A DNA stretch of 6,375 bases from Thermoplasmata archaeon (GCA_021826795.1 JAKAYM010000108.1:1-6375), one strand, 5' to 3'. Positions 1 to 5,232 are shown, numbered from the stretch's first letter. Made by a program: numbers and translations. The notes: generated by a model not told the origin, from the letters alone.

Positions 1-1
1 A

Positions 2-103
2 GAAAGGAATGAGCAATCTGATCATGCAATTTCACTGATCCGTAAAATGACTACCCAGTTCAGGGTACTGGGGACATACGAATCAGCACCGGTTCCAGAA
101 TAA
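2..103 (+). CDS. C-terminal end of a probable prephenate dehydratase (ACT-domain tail), 5' partial
   Basis: An open frame enters from the left edge and runs 33 codons to a TAA at 101-103. Its last residues contain LIRKMTTQFRVLGTYESAP. This resembles the conserved end of the ACT regulatory domain of prephenate dehydratases, where a helix is followed by a strand of the form KVLGSYP or KVLGCYPSE. That enzyme converts prephenate to phenylpyruvate in phenylalanine synthesis, and its ACT domain binds phenylalanine. The assignment rests on this short tail alone, recognised from memory of the family, so another ACT-domain protein is possible. The catalytic part lies outside the window. It is followed by 120 bases without a gene. 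Confidence 0.45.
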   Translation, partial: ERNEQSDHAISLIRKMTTQFRVLGTYESAPVPE

Positions 104-185
104 TTGAATCACTTAATGGTGTAGTGTTTCAATTTTATAGAATTAACTATCCAAATGCCACTAAAAACACCTCAATTTTTATTTC

Positions 186-203
186 TATATAAACATTTAT
201 TTA
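186..203 (+). promoter_or_regulatory. TATA-box region for the coxG-like gene
   Basis: Two overlapping TATA-like candidates precede the ATG at 224: CTATATAA at 186-193 and TTTATTTA at 196-203. The second ends 21 nt before the start codon, the same spacing as at other + strand starts in the window, which would give a leaderless or nearly leaderless mRNA. The first is the better match to the archaeal consensus and would leave a leader of several bases. No Shine-Dalgarno motif precedes the ATG. A T-rich run at about 174-184 just upstream could end the preceding transcript. Confidence 0.4.
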
Positions 204-223
204 CAATGTATTAATCTAAATTT

Positions 224-676
224 ATGTTAACCTTTGAAGATTCCTTTGAGGTAAAGACCACGCCGGAAAAATCATATAATCAGGTAGCTGACCTGGAAGA
301 GCTGGTAAAACTGGTGCCCGATCTTATAAGCCACGAAAAAATAAGCGACACTGAAATGAAACTGACAGCTAAGGCAGGAGTATCATTTATAAAAGGTAAA
401 TTTGATTTAGTTCTTGATGTAACCGAAAGTGAGGCTAACAAAATGATTACGTTAAAGGGCAGAGGCAACGGTTCAGGCGCGTCTGTAGATTTTACCCTTA
501 ATTTCCAGTTTACGGGGGAAAATGATCAGACAAAAGTTCAGTGGAAGGCTGAAATGAACATTGTGGGAACTGCTGCCAGCATGGGTGCAAGGATGATGAA
601 AAGTGCAGCGCAAAAATATATTACCAAGCTTGTTGCTAGCTATAAGAAAGCACTTGAAGAAGAACAGGTGGAATAA
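224..676 (+). CDS. CoxG-like SRPBCC-fold protein (carbon monoxide dehydrogenase subunit G family)
   Basis: This 150-residue protein has the layout of the CoxG family in the SRPBCC/START-like superfamily. An N-terminal strand (FEDSFEVKTTPEKSYN, 4-19) leads into a helix with DLEELVKLVPD (23-33). Then come antiparallel strands including GKFDLVLDV (58-66), a Gly-rich GRGNGSGA turn (79-86) and TKVQWKAEMNIVG (103-115). A long C-terminal helix (about 117-148) closes the putative cavity. The usual PG after the first helix is PD here. CoxG proteins are linked to maturation or membrane attachment of aerobic CO dehydrogenase-type molybdenum hydroxylases, but many members sit apart from cox genes and have unknown roles. 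No molybdenum enzyme gene is visible here. The start is the first ATG after the TATA box. The next gene begins 1 nt after the stop, suggesting co-transcription. Confidence 0.85.
   Translation: MLTFEDSFEVKTTPEKSYNQVADLEELVKLVPDLISHEKISDTEMKLTAKAGVSFIKGKFDLVLDVTESEANKMITLKGRGNGSGASVDFTLNFQFTGENDQTKVQWKAEMNIVGTAASMGARMMKSAAQKYITKLVASYKKALEEEQVE
666..671 (+). promoter_or_regulatory. Shine-Dalgarno motif for the winged-helix gene
   Basis: AGGTGG lies inside the end of the coxG-like gene, 6 nt before the ATG at 678. Its AGGTG core matches the archaeal GGAGGTGA consensus. It decides the start: it places initiation at 678 rather than at an ATG at 603 in the same frame, which would overlap the coxG-like gene by about 70 bases and add a poorly structured basic extension. 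Confidence 0.6.
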
Positions 677-677
677 T

Positions 678-956
678 ATGCCTGTAGATTCAAAAACTTT
701 CAATTCATCTGAAAATGTAGATATTAAAAAGTATATTTTAGAATTTCTGGAAAAAAACAGGGAGAACGCATATACATTGAAGGAACTGAAGGAACATCTC
801 GGGAATCAACATGAAGAATGGATGATCCATATGGAACTTACCTCATTAATCTGGGCAGGTAAGGTACAGTACAGGGATATTTATGATGATAAAGGGAGAC
901 TTATCCGTTATTTCAAATTCAATGACGATCAGGCAGGTAAAGATTCCGGTTCATAG
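678..956 (+). CDS. Small winged-helix protein, probable DNA-binding regulator
   Basis: This 92-residue protein has a predicted winged-helix order. Helix 1 is DIKKYILEFLEKN (15-27), helix 2 is TLKELKEHLG (33-42) and helix 3 is HEEWMIHMELTSLIWAGKV (45-63). A two-stranded wing follows, with a DDKGRL turn (about 64-82), and then a short polar tail. The fold is inferred from the residue pattern; I do not recognise a named family. It starts 1 nt after the stop of the CoxG-like gene with a good Shine-Dalgarno motif, so the two are probably one transcript and translationally coupled. Its target is unknown. It could regulate its own operon, or the fold could serve protein contacts instead of DNA binding. 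It carries no ligand domain and no metal-binding Cys cluster. Confidence 0.75.
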   Translation: MPVDSKTFNSSENVDIKKYILEFLEKNRENAYTLKELKEHLGNQHEEWMIHMELTSLIWAGKVQYRDIYDDKGRLIRYFKFNDDQAGKDSGS

Positions 957-961
957 ACATA

Positions 962-969
962 TTTATATG
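962..969 (+). promoter_or_regulatory. TATA box of the gamma-carbonic anhydrase gene
   Basis: TTTATATG lies in the 33-nt gap after the winged-helix gene, ending 21 nt before the ATG at 990. There is no Shine-Dalgarno motif before that ATG, consistent with leaderless initiation from its own promoter instead of read-through alone. Confidence 0.5.
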
Positions 970-989
970 AGTGTAATAATTCGACATCT

Positions 990-1517
990 ATGATATATGA
1001 ATTTGAGGGGAAATCCCCTGTAATAGGTAAAAATGCCTATATTTTTGAAAACGCCACTATTATCGGCAATGTCCATATCGGAGATAATGTATGGATTGGT
1101 CCAGGGGCGGTTCTACGTGGTGATTACGGAACCATAAATGTTGGTTCATATTCAGCAATTGAAGATAATTGCGTGATTCATGCTAGGCCTGGAGAAGAAA
1201 CAGTAATAGGTGAGCATGTTACCATCGGACATTTATCCGTGATACATACCGGAAAAATAGGTGACTTTGCCGTAATTGGAATGAATTCAACGGTTTCGGA
1301 TTTTGCAACTATCGGTGAATGGGCTGCTATAGGCGAGGGAGCGGTTGTTAAAAATAATAGTATAATTCCAGAAAAATCCATTGCTGTGGGTGTGCCTGCC
1401 AGGGTTGTCGGTACAGTATCAGATGACTATATGGCGCTGTGGAAAAAATATAAGGAAAATTATAACAGTTTCTGTACAAGATATGCAAAAAATCTTAATA
1501 AATATAATTTAGGTTAA
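990..1517 (+). CDS. Gamma-carbonic anhydrase family protein (left-handed beta-helix)
   Basis: This 175-residue protein has hexapeptide repeats along residues 11-142 (for example TIIGNVHIGDNVWIG), the signature of a trimeric left-handed beta-helix, then a C-terminal helix (about 145-171) that packs along the helix in this family. The zinc-site histidines are H64 (VIHA), H81 (IGH) and H86 (VIHT). Their order, including the five-residue step between the last two, fits the Methanosarcina Cam triad. R43 and D45 (LRGDYG) match its active-site Arg and Asp. The position equivalent to the active-site Gln is Glu here (E58). The length is that of the short CamH/YrdA/PaaY-type branch, which lacks the acidic loop of Cam. 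The likely role is CO2/bicarbonate interconversion, but many short members have little measured activity and some act on or bind other ligands. Cytoplasmic; no signal peptide. It converges on the peroxiredoxin gene with a 1-nt gap. Confidence 0.85.
   Translation: MIYEFEGKSPVIGKNAYIFENATIIGNVHIGDNVWIGPGAVLRGDYGTINVGSYSAIEDNCVIHARPGEETVIGEHVTIGHLSVIHTGKIGDFAVIGMNSTVSDFATIGEWAAIGEGAVVKNNSIIPEKSIAVGVPARVVGTVSDDYMALWKKYKENYNSFCTRYAKNLNKYNLG
1487..1492 (-). terminator. Possible poly-U terminator of the peroxiredoxin gene
   Basis: On the - strand a run of six T lies about 27 nt past the peroxiredoxin stop, inside the end of the convergent carbonic anhydrase gene. Archaeal RNA polymerase can stop at T-runs without a hairpin. 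The call rests on composition and position only. Confidence 0.25.
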
Positions 1518-1518
1518 T

Positions 1519-1989
1519 TTAGTTAGATTTAGATATTATTTCTTCTATATTTTTATAATCGGGTTCCTTGCCTGCATCCTCGCTGACCCATTTATATATA
1601 ATTTTTCCATTCTTGTCAAGAATAAATACCGATCTCTTTGAAGCTGTTAATTTGTTTATGTTGAGGAAGTTTTTGTATAAAACACCATATTTCTCTGATA
1701 TTTCCCTGTTGCCATCGCTTAACAGATCGAATTGCAGGTTATTTTTCGTTGCAAATTCCTTGAGCGAGAAGGGTGCATCAACACTTATTCCAATTACTTT
1801 TGCCTTCAGTTTGTTAAAGTTTGCCATGGAATCCCTGAAAGTACACATCTCCTTTGTACAAACTGATGTAAATGCTCCAGGAAAGAATGCAAGTACTGTA
1901 ACATTACCCCTATAATCGGATAATTTTCTGCTTTTCAATCCTGTATCCAATGCCTCAAAATCCGGCGCTATTTCTCCTTCGTTTACCAT
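1519..1989 (-). CDS. Peroxiredoxin, BCP/AhpE-like thiol peroxidase
   Basis: This thioredoxin-fold peroxidase reduces hydrogen peroxide or organic peroxides, fitting an aerobic acidophile. Numbering from the start chosen here (156 residues), APDF (8-11) opens the domain. The active-site loop FFPGAFTSVCTKEMC (35-49) contains the P-x3-T-x2-C motif (P37, T41), with peroxidatic Cys44. A second Cys49 five residues on matches the C-x4-C arrangement of BCP-type enzymes that form an intramolecular disulfide. The conserved Arg is R119 (KRSVFILD). An in-frame ATG three codons upstream (1998) is possible. I prefer 1989 because MVNEGEIAPDF matches the usual family N-terminus and the TATA box at 2015-2022 lies too close to 1998 for a normal initiation distance. 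Its own promoter suggests a single-gene unit. No signal peptide. The electron donor is not identifiable here. Confidence 0.9.
   Translation of the reverse strand: MVNEGEIAPDFEALDTGLKSRKLSDYRGNVTVLAFFPGAFTSVCTKEMCTFRDSMANFNKLKAKVIGISVDAPFSLKEFATKNNLQFDLLSDGNREISEKYGVLYKNFLNINKLTASKRSVFILDKNGKIIYKWVSEDAGKEPDYKNIEEIISKSN
1538..1556 (+). terminator. Possible T-rich terminator of the carbonic anhydrase gene
   Basis: A T-rich stretch with a five-T run at 1550-1554 begins about 20 nt after the carbonic anhydrase stop. It lies within the 3' end of the convergent peroxiredoxin gene, so the two mRNAs would overlap by several tens of bases. Supported by composition only. Confidence 0.25.
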
Positions 1990-2014
1990 ATTTATCATTA
2001 ATGCATACCATCAG

Positions 2015-2022
2015 TATATAAA
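2015..2022 (-). promoter_or_regulatory. TATA box of the peroxiredoxin gene
   Basis: On the - strand TTTATATA, within a longer T-rich TTTTTATATA, ends 26 nt before the ATG at 1989 and 17 nt before the upstream ATG at 1998. The spacing supports a leaderless or very short-leader transcript starting translation at 1989. Confidence 0.5.
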
Positions 2023-2054
2023 AATATGATGTGGCAGTATTTGCAAACAAGCTC

Positions 2055-2062
2055 TTTATAAA
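2055..2062. promoter_or_regulatory. Orphan TATA-like box in the 168-base peroxiredoxin/transaldolase gap
   Basis: TTTATAAA is palindromic, so it could work either way. On the + strand it ends 22 nt before an ATG at 2084 that opens an 18-codon frame (MQNSIMQKLSWMRAIECQ) ending at 2140, the same spacing as real leaderless starts in the window. On the - strand it could be an upstream second promoter for the peroxiredoxin gene. The rest of the gap is AT-rich and contains a 12-base palindrome at 2066-2077 of low information content. Nothing else is evident there. Confidence 0.25.
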
Positions 2063-2166
2063 ATTAATAATATTATTGCTGATATGCAAAACTCGATAAT
2101 GCAAAAGTTAAGCTGGATGAGGGCTATTGAATGCCAATAAATAATCAAATATTATATTATCAGAAT

Positions 2167-2844
2167 TTATTTATTAAAAAATGTTCTGCTGCTTTCAGGG
2201 ATTTTATTCCAGTCTTCCATATACCTTGTTATATCATCTACTGTATTAATATGGCTTCCCAGTGTTTTTATTAAATTATAGGGTACAGAAATAGCTCCAA
2301 CGCCCATTATACCTGCCCTTACTATGTGTTCCGGATTGGAAATATTTGTAATGAGAACCTTTGAATCAAATTTATTATTTTTCAAAGTTTCATTTACGCT
2401 GTATGCTAACTCCATGCCATCCTTACCATTTTCGTCTATGATCCCTGTCCTTATGGAAACGTATTCAGCATAGTTCTGTGCTGCCATAATAGCTTGAACA
2501 GAATTATAAACCGAAGAGGCTGAGCATTTTATTTTCTTATCGTTCAATTTTAATATGGCTTTTAATCCCACAAGGGTTGCCGGTATTTTTACTATTACAT
2601 TCATTCCAAGAGAATGGATTTTCAGAGCCTGCGACATTATAGTATCAAAATCCTGTGTAACTACCTGAATGTGTACTTCTCCATTAACAAGTTTAATAAT
2701 ACTGGTTATTACCTGTTCTGTCGTGTTGCCCTTGGCTACTTCATGAGCAATTGAGGTTGGATCGGTTGTGACGCCGTCTATAAATCCATAATCTGAAATT
2801 TCCTTTATTTCATCAACATTGCAGCTATCAAGAAAGAATTTCAT
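2167..2844 (-). CDS. Divergent transaldolase / fructose-6-phosphate aldolase family protein
   Basis: This 225-residue single-domain TIM-barrel protein has the length of the small transaldolase/FSA subfamily (MipB/TalC). It opens with MKFFLDSCNVDEIKEI, and GVTTDPTSIA (24-33) matches the family's GVTTNP motif. VIVKIPAT (83-90) carries the Schiff-base lysine K86, and D6 and Q60 are kept. Several usual active-site positions are changed. The motif Asn is D28, and the SPFVGR segment reads SIRTGI (130-135), so the phosphate-binding Arg is lost. The later AS-[IF]-[RK] segment reads TNIS (166-169), losing the Ser and the basic residue. The NCTLVF segment reads SASSVY (108-113). Class I aldolase chemistry remains plausible, but on a substrate without the usual phosphate contact, or the protein may be a degenerate paralogue. 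True transaldolase activity should not be assumed. Monocistronic by position, with a strong TATA box. Confidence 0.85.
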   Translation of the reverse strand: MKFFLDSCNVDEIKEISDYGFIDGVTTDPTSIAHEVAKGNTTEQVITSIIKLVNGEVHIQVVTQDFDTIMSQALKIHSLGMNVIVKIPATLVGLKAILKLNDKKIKCSASSVYNSVQAIMAAQNYAEYVSIRTGIIDENGKDGMELAYSVNETLKNNKFDSKVLITNISNPEHIVRAGIMGVGAISVPYNLIKTLGSHINTVDDITRYMEDWNKIPESSRTFFNK

Positions 2845-2870
2845 TTTAATCCGGTTATAATTATTTTTTT

Positions 2871-2880
2871 CTATATATAA
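2871..2880 (-). promoter_or_regulatory. TATA box of the transaldolase-family gene
   Basis: On the - strand TTATATATAG ends 27 nt before the ATG at 2844, followed by an A-rich stretch. No Shine-Dalgarno motif is present, so a leaderless or few-base leader is likely. The 144-base region 2845-2988 holds this promoter and the divergent one for the gene at 2989. Confidence 0.5.
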
Positions 2881-2956
2881 CTATTTGTTTGTACTAGAGA
2901 TTTTAGAAGCTTTCATATGTATGTAGTCAAATAACAGCTGGAAAGAATCATTAAGA

Positions 2957-2969
2957 AATAATTAATAAT
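2957..2969 (+). promoter_or_regulatory. TATA-like region for the small gene at 2989
   Basis: An AT-only stretch includes TTAATAAT at 2962-2969, ending 20 nt before the ATG at 2989. It is a weaker match than the TATA box of the divergent transaldolase-family gene. There is no Shine-Dalgarno motif. Confidence 0.35.
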
Positions 2970-2988
2970 AGAATGATAATAACCTTTT

Positions 2989-3222
2989 ATGGATATCGAA
3001 AGTATGAAAGATGTCAAAACCATAACAGAGAAAAATATTAAGGATATGTATTCTGATGCAGTTGAAAATTTTACAGTAAATAGCATAGTAAACAATAGCG
3101 ATAGATACGATGTATCCACTGAGTTTGATTTTGCGGGATTTCATTATACCGTTTACCTCAGCATAGATACAGAGGGAAAAATTACCAAATTCAGCCAGAT
3201 AGCCAAGGCAAAAATAGAGTGA
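2989..3222 (+). CDS. Small hypothetical protein, alpha+beta
   Basis: I do not recognise this 77-residue protein. An N-terminal helical part (about 5-26) is followed by alternating patterns typical of a three- or four-stranded sheet: FTVNSIVNN (28-36), RYDVSTEFDF (39-48) and HYTVYLSIDTEGKITKFSQI (52-71), with a DTEGK turn between the last strands. This helix-then-sheet order resembles PepSY/cystatin-like small domains and, more loosely, the gas-vesicle protein O domain, but no diagnostic motif is seen. It has no Cys, His is single (H52), and there is no signal peptide or membrane segment, so it is probably cytoplasmic. The frame has normal-looking codon use, a promoter-like box at the right distance and no competing gene on the other strand, so it is likely real. 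It is divergent from the transaldolase-family gene. Confidence 0.65.
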   Translation: MDIESMKDVKTITEKNIKDMYSDAVENFTVNSIVNNSDRYDVSTEFDFAGFHYTVYLSIDTEGKITKFSQIAKAKIE

Positions 3223-3242
3223 TATAATCATTCCGGAAATAT

Positions 3243-3250
3243 TTTAATAA
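3243..3250 (+). promoter_or_regulatory. TATA-like box for the gene at 3271
   Basis: TTTAATAA lies in the 48-nt gap and ends 21 nt before the ATG at 3271. An 8-base palindrome GCATATGC (3259-3266) sits between box and start, but its meaning is unknown. There is no Shine-Dalgarno motif, which argues for a separate transcript rather than an operon with the preceding small gene. Confidence 0.4.
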
Positions 3251-3270
3251 TAACTAATGCATATGCTTAT

Positions 3271-3780
3271 ATGAAAAGCATAGAAAATGCATGGAAGGTT
3301 CCGCTATCAACCGGTGGCATATTCAGAATAGTTATCAATGAGGATAATATTGAACTTTACAGGATTTTTTCAGGGAAATATATAGCAGAGGAACTAAGGT
3401 TGAAGAAGGATATGGAATATACTGATTCCTTGATAGTTCCAGGTGCCACTGATCCTGTTGAGCCCGCAGATCTATTTAACAGAATAAAAAATATGGTAAA
3501 AAAAATAACTGCAGAATATTATAAGAGTGAATCGAGCAAAATTGAAGAGATATCAAAAAATAAGACGGTACAGAATTACGAAATGATAGGTCTGGGGGAC
3601 ATCAAAAATATAGAAATATCAAATTTTAATGATGAGAAATTCCCGGAGCTTACAATCAACAATGAAAAATTCCTGCTGCCATTTGGAAATTTTACCGATC
3701 CATCAAAAGATGATATAGGGAGATATAATGAATATAAGGAAATTATATCAGGTCTAAAAGATAAGCTTCATCTGGAATAA
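3271..3780 (+). CDS. Hypothetical protein with possible PH-like C-terminal domain
   Basis: I do not recognise this 169-residue protein. The N-terminal part has strand-like segments (WKVPLSTGGIFRIVINEDNIELYRIF, 8-33), then a polar linker with VPGATDPVEPAD (56-67) and a long charged helix (about 67-97). The C-terminal part has YEMIGLGDIKNIEISNF (103-119), short strands PELTINNEKFLLPF (125-138) and an amphipathic final helix (148-167). A residue pattern of the type I-x-x-x-D-I-x-x-I-x-I followed by strands and a capping helix recalls PH-like domains, but this is only a shape argument. There is no Cys, signal peptide or membrane segment. The start is the ATG placed 21 nt after a TATA-like box; nearby upstream ATGs are out of frame. 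It converges with the hydrolase gene with a 2-nt gap. Confidence 0.75.
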   Translation: MKSIENAWKVPLSTGGIFRIVINEDNIELYRIFSGKYIAEELRLKKDMEYTDSLIVPGATDPVEPADLFNRIKNMVKKITAEYYKSESSKIEEISKNKTVQNYEMIGLGDIKNIEISNFNDEKFPELTINNEKFLLPFGNFTDPSKDDIGRYNEYKEIISGLKDKLHLE

Positions 3781-3782
3781 TT

Positions 3783-4496
3783 TCAATCTTTATTCTGTAA
3801 TTTTTTGTTGATAATCTCTGAAAATTCCTCTGGTTTATCTATATGCGGGGTATGCCCGGAACCATCTATTATAATAAGTTCGCTGCCTTTTATCCCGGCC
3901 TTTAAAGCCTCGCCGTAACTAAGTGGTATTACATGATCCTCCGTTCCCCATATAATAGTCGTAGGACAGCTTATTGCTGCAAGATCTTCCTGTGTAATTT
4001 TTTCCTCCCTTTTTCCATTATTATTCATAATGCGCCTCAGCGCATCCCTGTTTTTATAATTCCTTGCTTTGAGGATGGAATCAATAAGACTTTCCACAGC
4101 CTGCGGTCCCTGCTCTGCCGGCGTAGGAGATATACCTGCACTGTCCACCGGGAAAAGCATATCCGGCTGTGCTATTGACGATGCAAATTTCAATCCTATC
4201 CAACCTCCATATGAGTTTCCGACAATAGAGAAATTTTTCAGTCCCATGGCGTCTATAATAGATTTTATTGCCTCTGCCTGCTGTATTATGGTATAATCTA
4301 TCTCCGGCTTATCGGAATGACCGTGACCAAGAAGATCCACAAAAATGGGTCTGAGTCTGGAATCAAGAAAAGGCTCACTTTTCAGCCAGGTATTACCTGT
4401 TCCGCCCAATCCATGTAGAAAAATCACTGGGTATCCCGTACCCCTGTCAAGAAGAGATATTCTTCCATATTGAGTCTGGTAGTACTTTCGTTCCAT
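3783..4496 (-). CDS. Alpha/beta-hydrolase fold protein
   Basis: This 237-residue protein has the full alpha/beta-hydrolase set. Numbering from the ATG at 4496: oxyanion-loop HGLGG (28-32), the following strand-turn VDLLGHGHSDKP (53-64), nucleophile elbow GNSYGG with Ser95, acid Asp187 in WGTEDHVIP (183-191), and base His215 in GSGHTPH (212-218). The cap region between about 118 and 168 is short. Substrate cannot be inferred; esterases, lactonases and C-C hydrolases share this pattern. No signal peptide. An in-frame TTG at 4520 would extend the protein eight residues into the TPR gene. I reject it because the ATG at 4496 has a GTGA motif 5 nt upstream, starts 1 nt after the TPR stop and gives a normal family N-terminus (MERKYYQTQYGRISLLDRG). 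It is the last gene of the HMG-CoA reductase operon. Confidence 0.9.
   Translation of the reverse strand: MERKYYQTQYGRISLLDRGTGYPVIFLHGLGGTGNTWLKSEPFLDSRLRPIFVDLLGHGHSDKPEIDYTIIQQAEAIKSIIDAMGLKNFSIVGNSYGGWIGLKFASSIAQPDMLFPVDSAGISPTPAEQGPQAVESLIDSILKARNYKNRDALRRIMNNNGKREEKITQEDLAAISCPTTIIWGTEDHVIPLSYGEALKAGIKGSELIIIDGSGHTPHIDKPEEFSEIINKKLQNKD
3801..3806 (+). terminator. Possible poly-U terminator after the gene ending at 3780
   Basis: A run of six T lies about 20 nt after the stop, within the 3' end of the convergent hydrolase gene. No hairpin precedes it. This would be an archaeal-type T-run stop. Confidence 0.3.
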
Positions 4497-4497
4497 T

Positions 4498-5226
4498 TTA
4501 CTCACGTGATCTTGAGGCAATTTTCATGGCTTCATCTATATTTTCCAGTTCCATGGCTATATCAGAAACAGAATCATACAGATAACCCATGCTTGTTTTA
4601 AATTCTTTTTTATCCTTTTTGGTTTTAATTGTATCCATTATGGCATCTATCCTATCCAAAGCATTTTTCCCTAGATCGAAGGCCTGGTTAATATCAGTAT
4701 CCCTCATTATATTGATCTTACCGTACAGGGCTTCGAAATAGTTATCCCAGTCCTCGGATTTTTCTGATAATTCCATTACTTTATCGTAGATTTCCAGTGC
4801 GATTTTCTGTTTAGACTTTATAGTGGACAGTGCTTCTGCCTTTGAATTATTGGCAAGTGCAAAAAGTTGCGGGTCTTCCATGGCATCTGCAACAGTTATT
4901 GCCTGATCGAAGTAAGTTATAGCATCATCCTTTTTCCCGCTGTCAAGATATATATAGCCAATGTTTAGCAAATCCATGACCTGCAATTCCCTATCATCCA
5001 GTTTTTTATGGAGTTCCAGTGATTCATTTGCATATTTAAGCGGGTTTTCCGTACTTTTATGATCCAGCGAGAAATAACACTGGGAAAGCTTATAGCATAT
5101 TTCAGCCTTTGCATCATCCTCTTTTATAACATCATATGCCTTGGTATATTCCCGAATTGCATCCATATACTTTTCTTTCTTCACGAAATTGTCCCCATTT
5201 TTTATGTTTTCTTCATATTCTTCCAT
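4498..5226 (-). CDS. TPR-repeat protein
   Basis: This all-helical protein of 242 residues is made of about five to six tetratricopeptide-like helix pairs: roughly 8-36, 42-75, 83-116, 123-156, 163-196 and a last pair at 210-240. The third is the most typical (LLNIGYIYLDSGKKDDAI, then YFDQA), with the Gly-Tyr and Ala positions of the TPR consensus; the others are looser. TPR proteins act as scaffolds for protein contacts, and nothing here identifies the partner. There is no signal peptide, transmembrane segment or extra catalytic domain. The gene begins 6 nt after the HMG-CoA reductase stop, with GTGA as a short ribosome-binding motif that includes the upstream stop codon. It ends 1 nt before the hydrolase ATG, so all three are probably one transcript. 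A link to isoprenoid synthesis is only an inference from position. Confidence 0.85.
   Translation of the reverse strand: MEEYEENIKNGDNFVKKEKYMDAIREYTKAYDVIKEDDAKAEICYKLSQCYFSLDHKSTENPLKYANESLELHKKLDDRELQVMDLLNIGYIYLDSGKKDDAITYFDQAITVADAMEDPQLFALANNSKAEALSTIKSKQKIALEIYDKVMELSEKSEDWDNYFEALYGKINIMRDTDINQAFDLGKNALDRIDAIMDTIKTKKDKKEFKTSMGYLYDSVSDIAMELENIDEAMKIASRSRE
4502..4505 (-). promoter_or_regulatory. Short Shine-Dalgarno motif (GTGA) for the hydrolase
   Basis: GTGA within the last codons of the TPR gene lies 5 nt before the ATG at 4496. It matches part of GGAGGTGA and supports that ATG over the upstream TTG. With a TAA one base before the ATG, it suggests coupled translation. Confidence 0.4.
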
Positions 5227-5232
5227 ATAAAT

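Noticed and set aside
603..677. Longer start for the winged-helix protein at an ATG at 603
   Set aside because: It would overlap the CoxG-like gene by 74 bases. The ATG at 678 has a good Shine-Dalgarno motif and directly follows the previous stop.
1568..1915. 115-codon + strand frame inside the peroxiredoxin gene
   Set aside because: It is antisense to a clear peroxiredoxin with intact catalytic motifs. The translation shows no family features and there is no promoter.
2066..2077. Perfect 12-base palindrome made only of A and T
   Set aside because: Such palindromes are expected by chance in AT-only sequence. There is no second copy nearby and no GC content to suggest an operator or hairpin terminator.
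2913..3231. Hydrophobic - strand frames opposite the 77-residue gene that look like membrane proteins
   Set aside because: The hydrophobicity comes from reverse reading of A-rich codons. They lack a promoter, and the + strand frame has a more natural protein pattern with a TATA-like box. Some doubt remains because the 77-residue protein is itself unrecognised.
3933..4296. Overlapping + strand frames opposite the alpha/beta hydrolase
   Set aside because: Antisense shadows; Cys/Arg-rich translations with no recognisable domain, opposite an intact Ser-Asp-His hydrolase.
4497..4520. N-terminal extension of the hydrolase from a TTG codon at 4520
   Set aside because: It overlaps the TPR gene, has no ribosome-binding motif, and the ATG at 4496 fits family length and operon spacing better.
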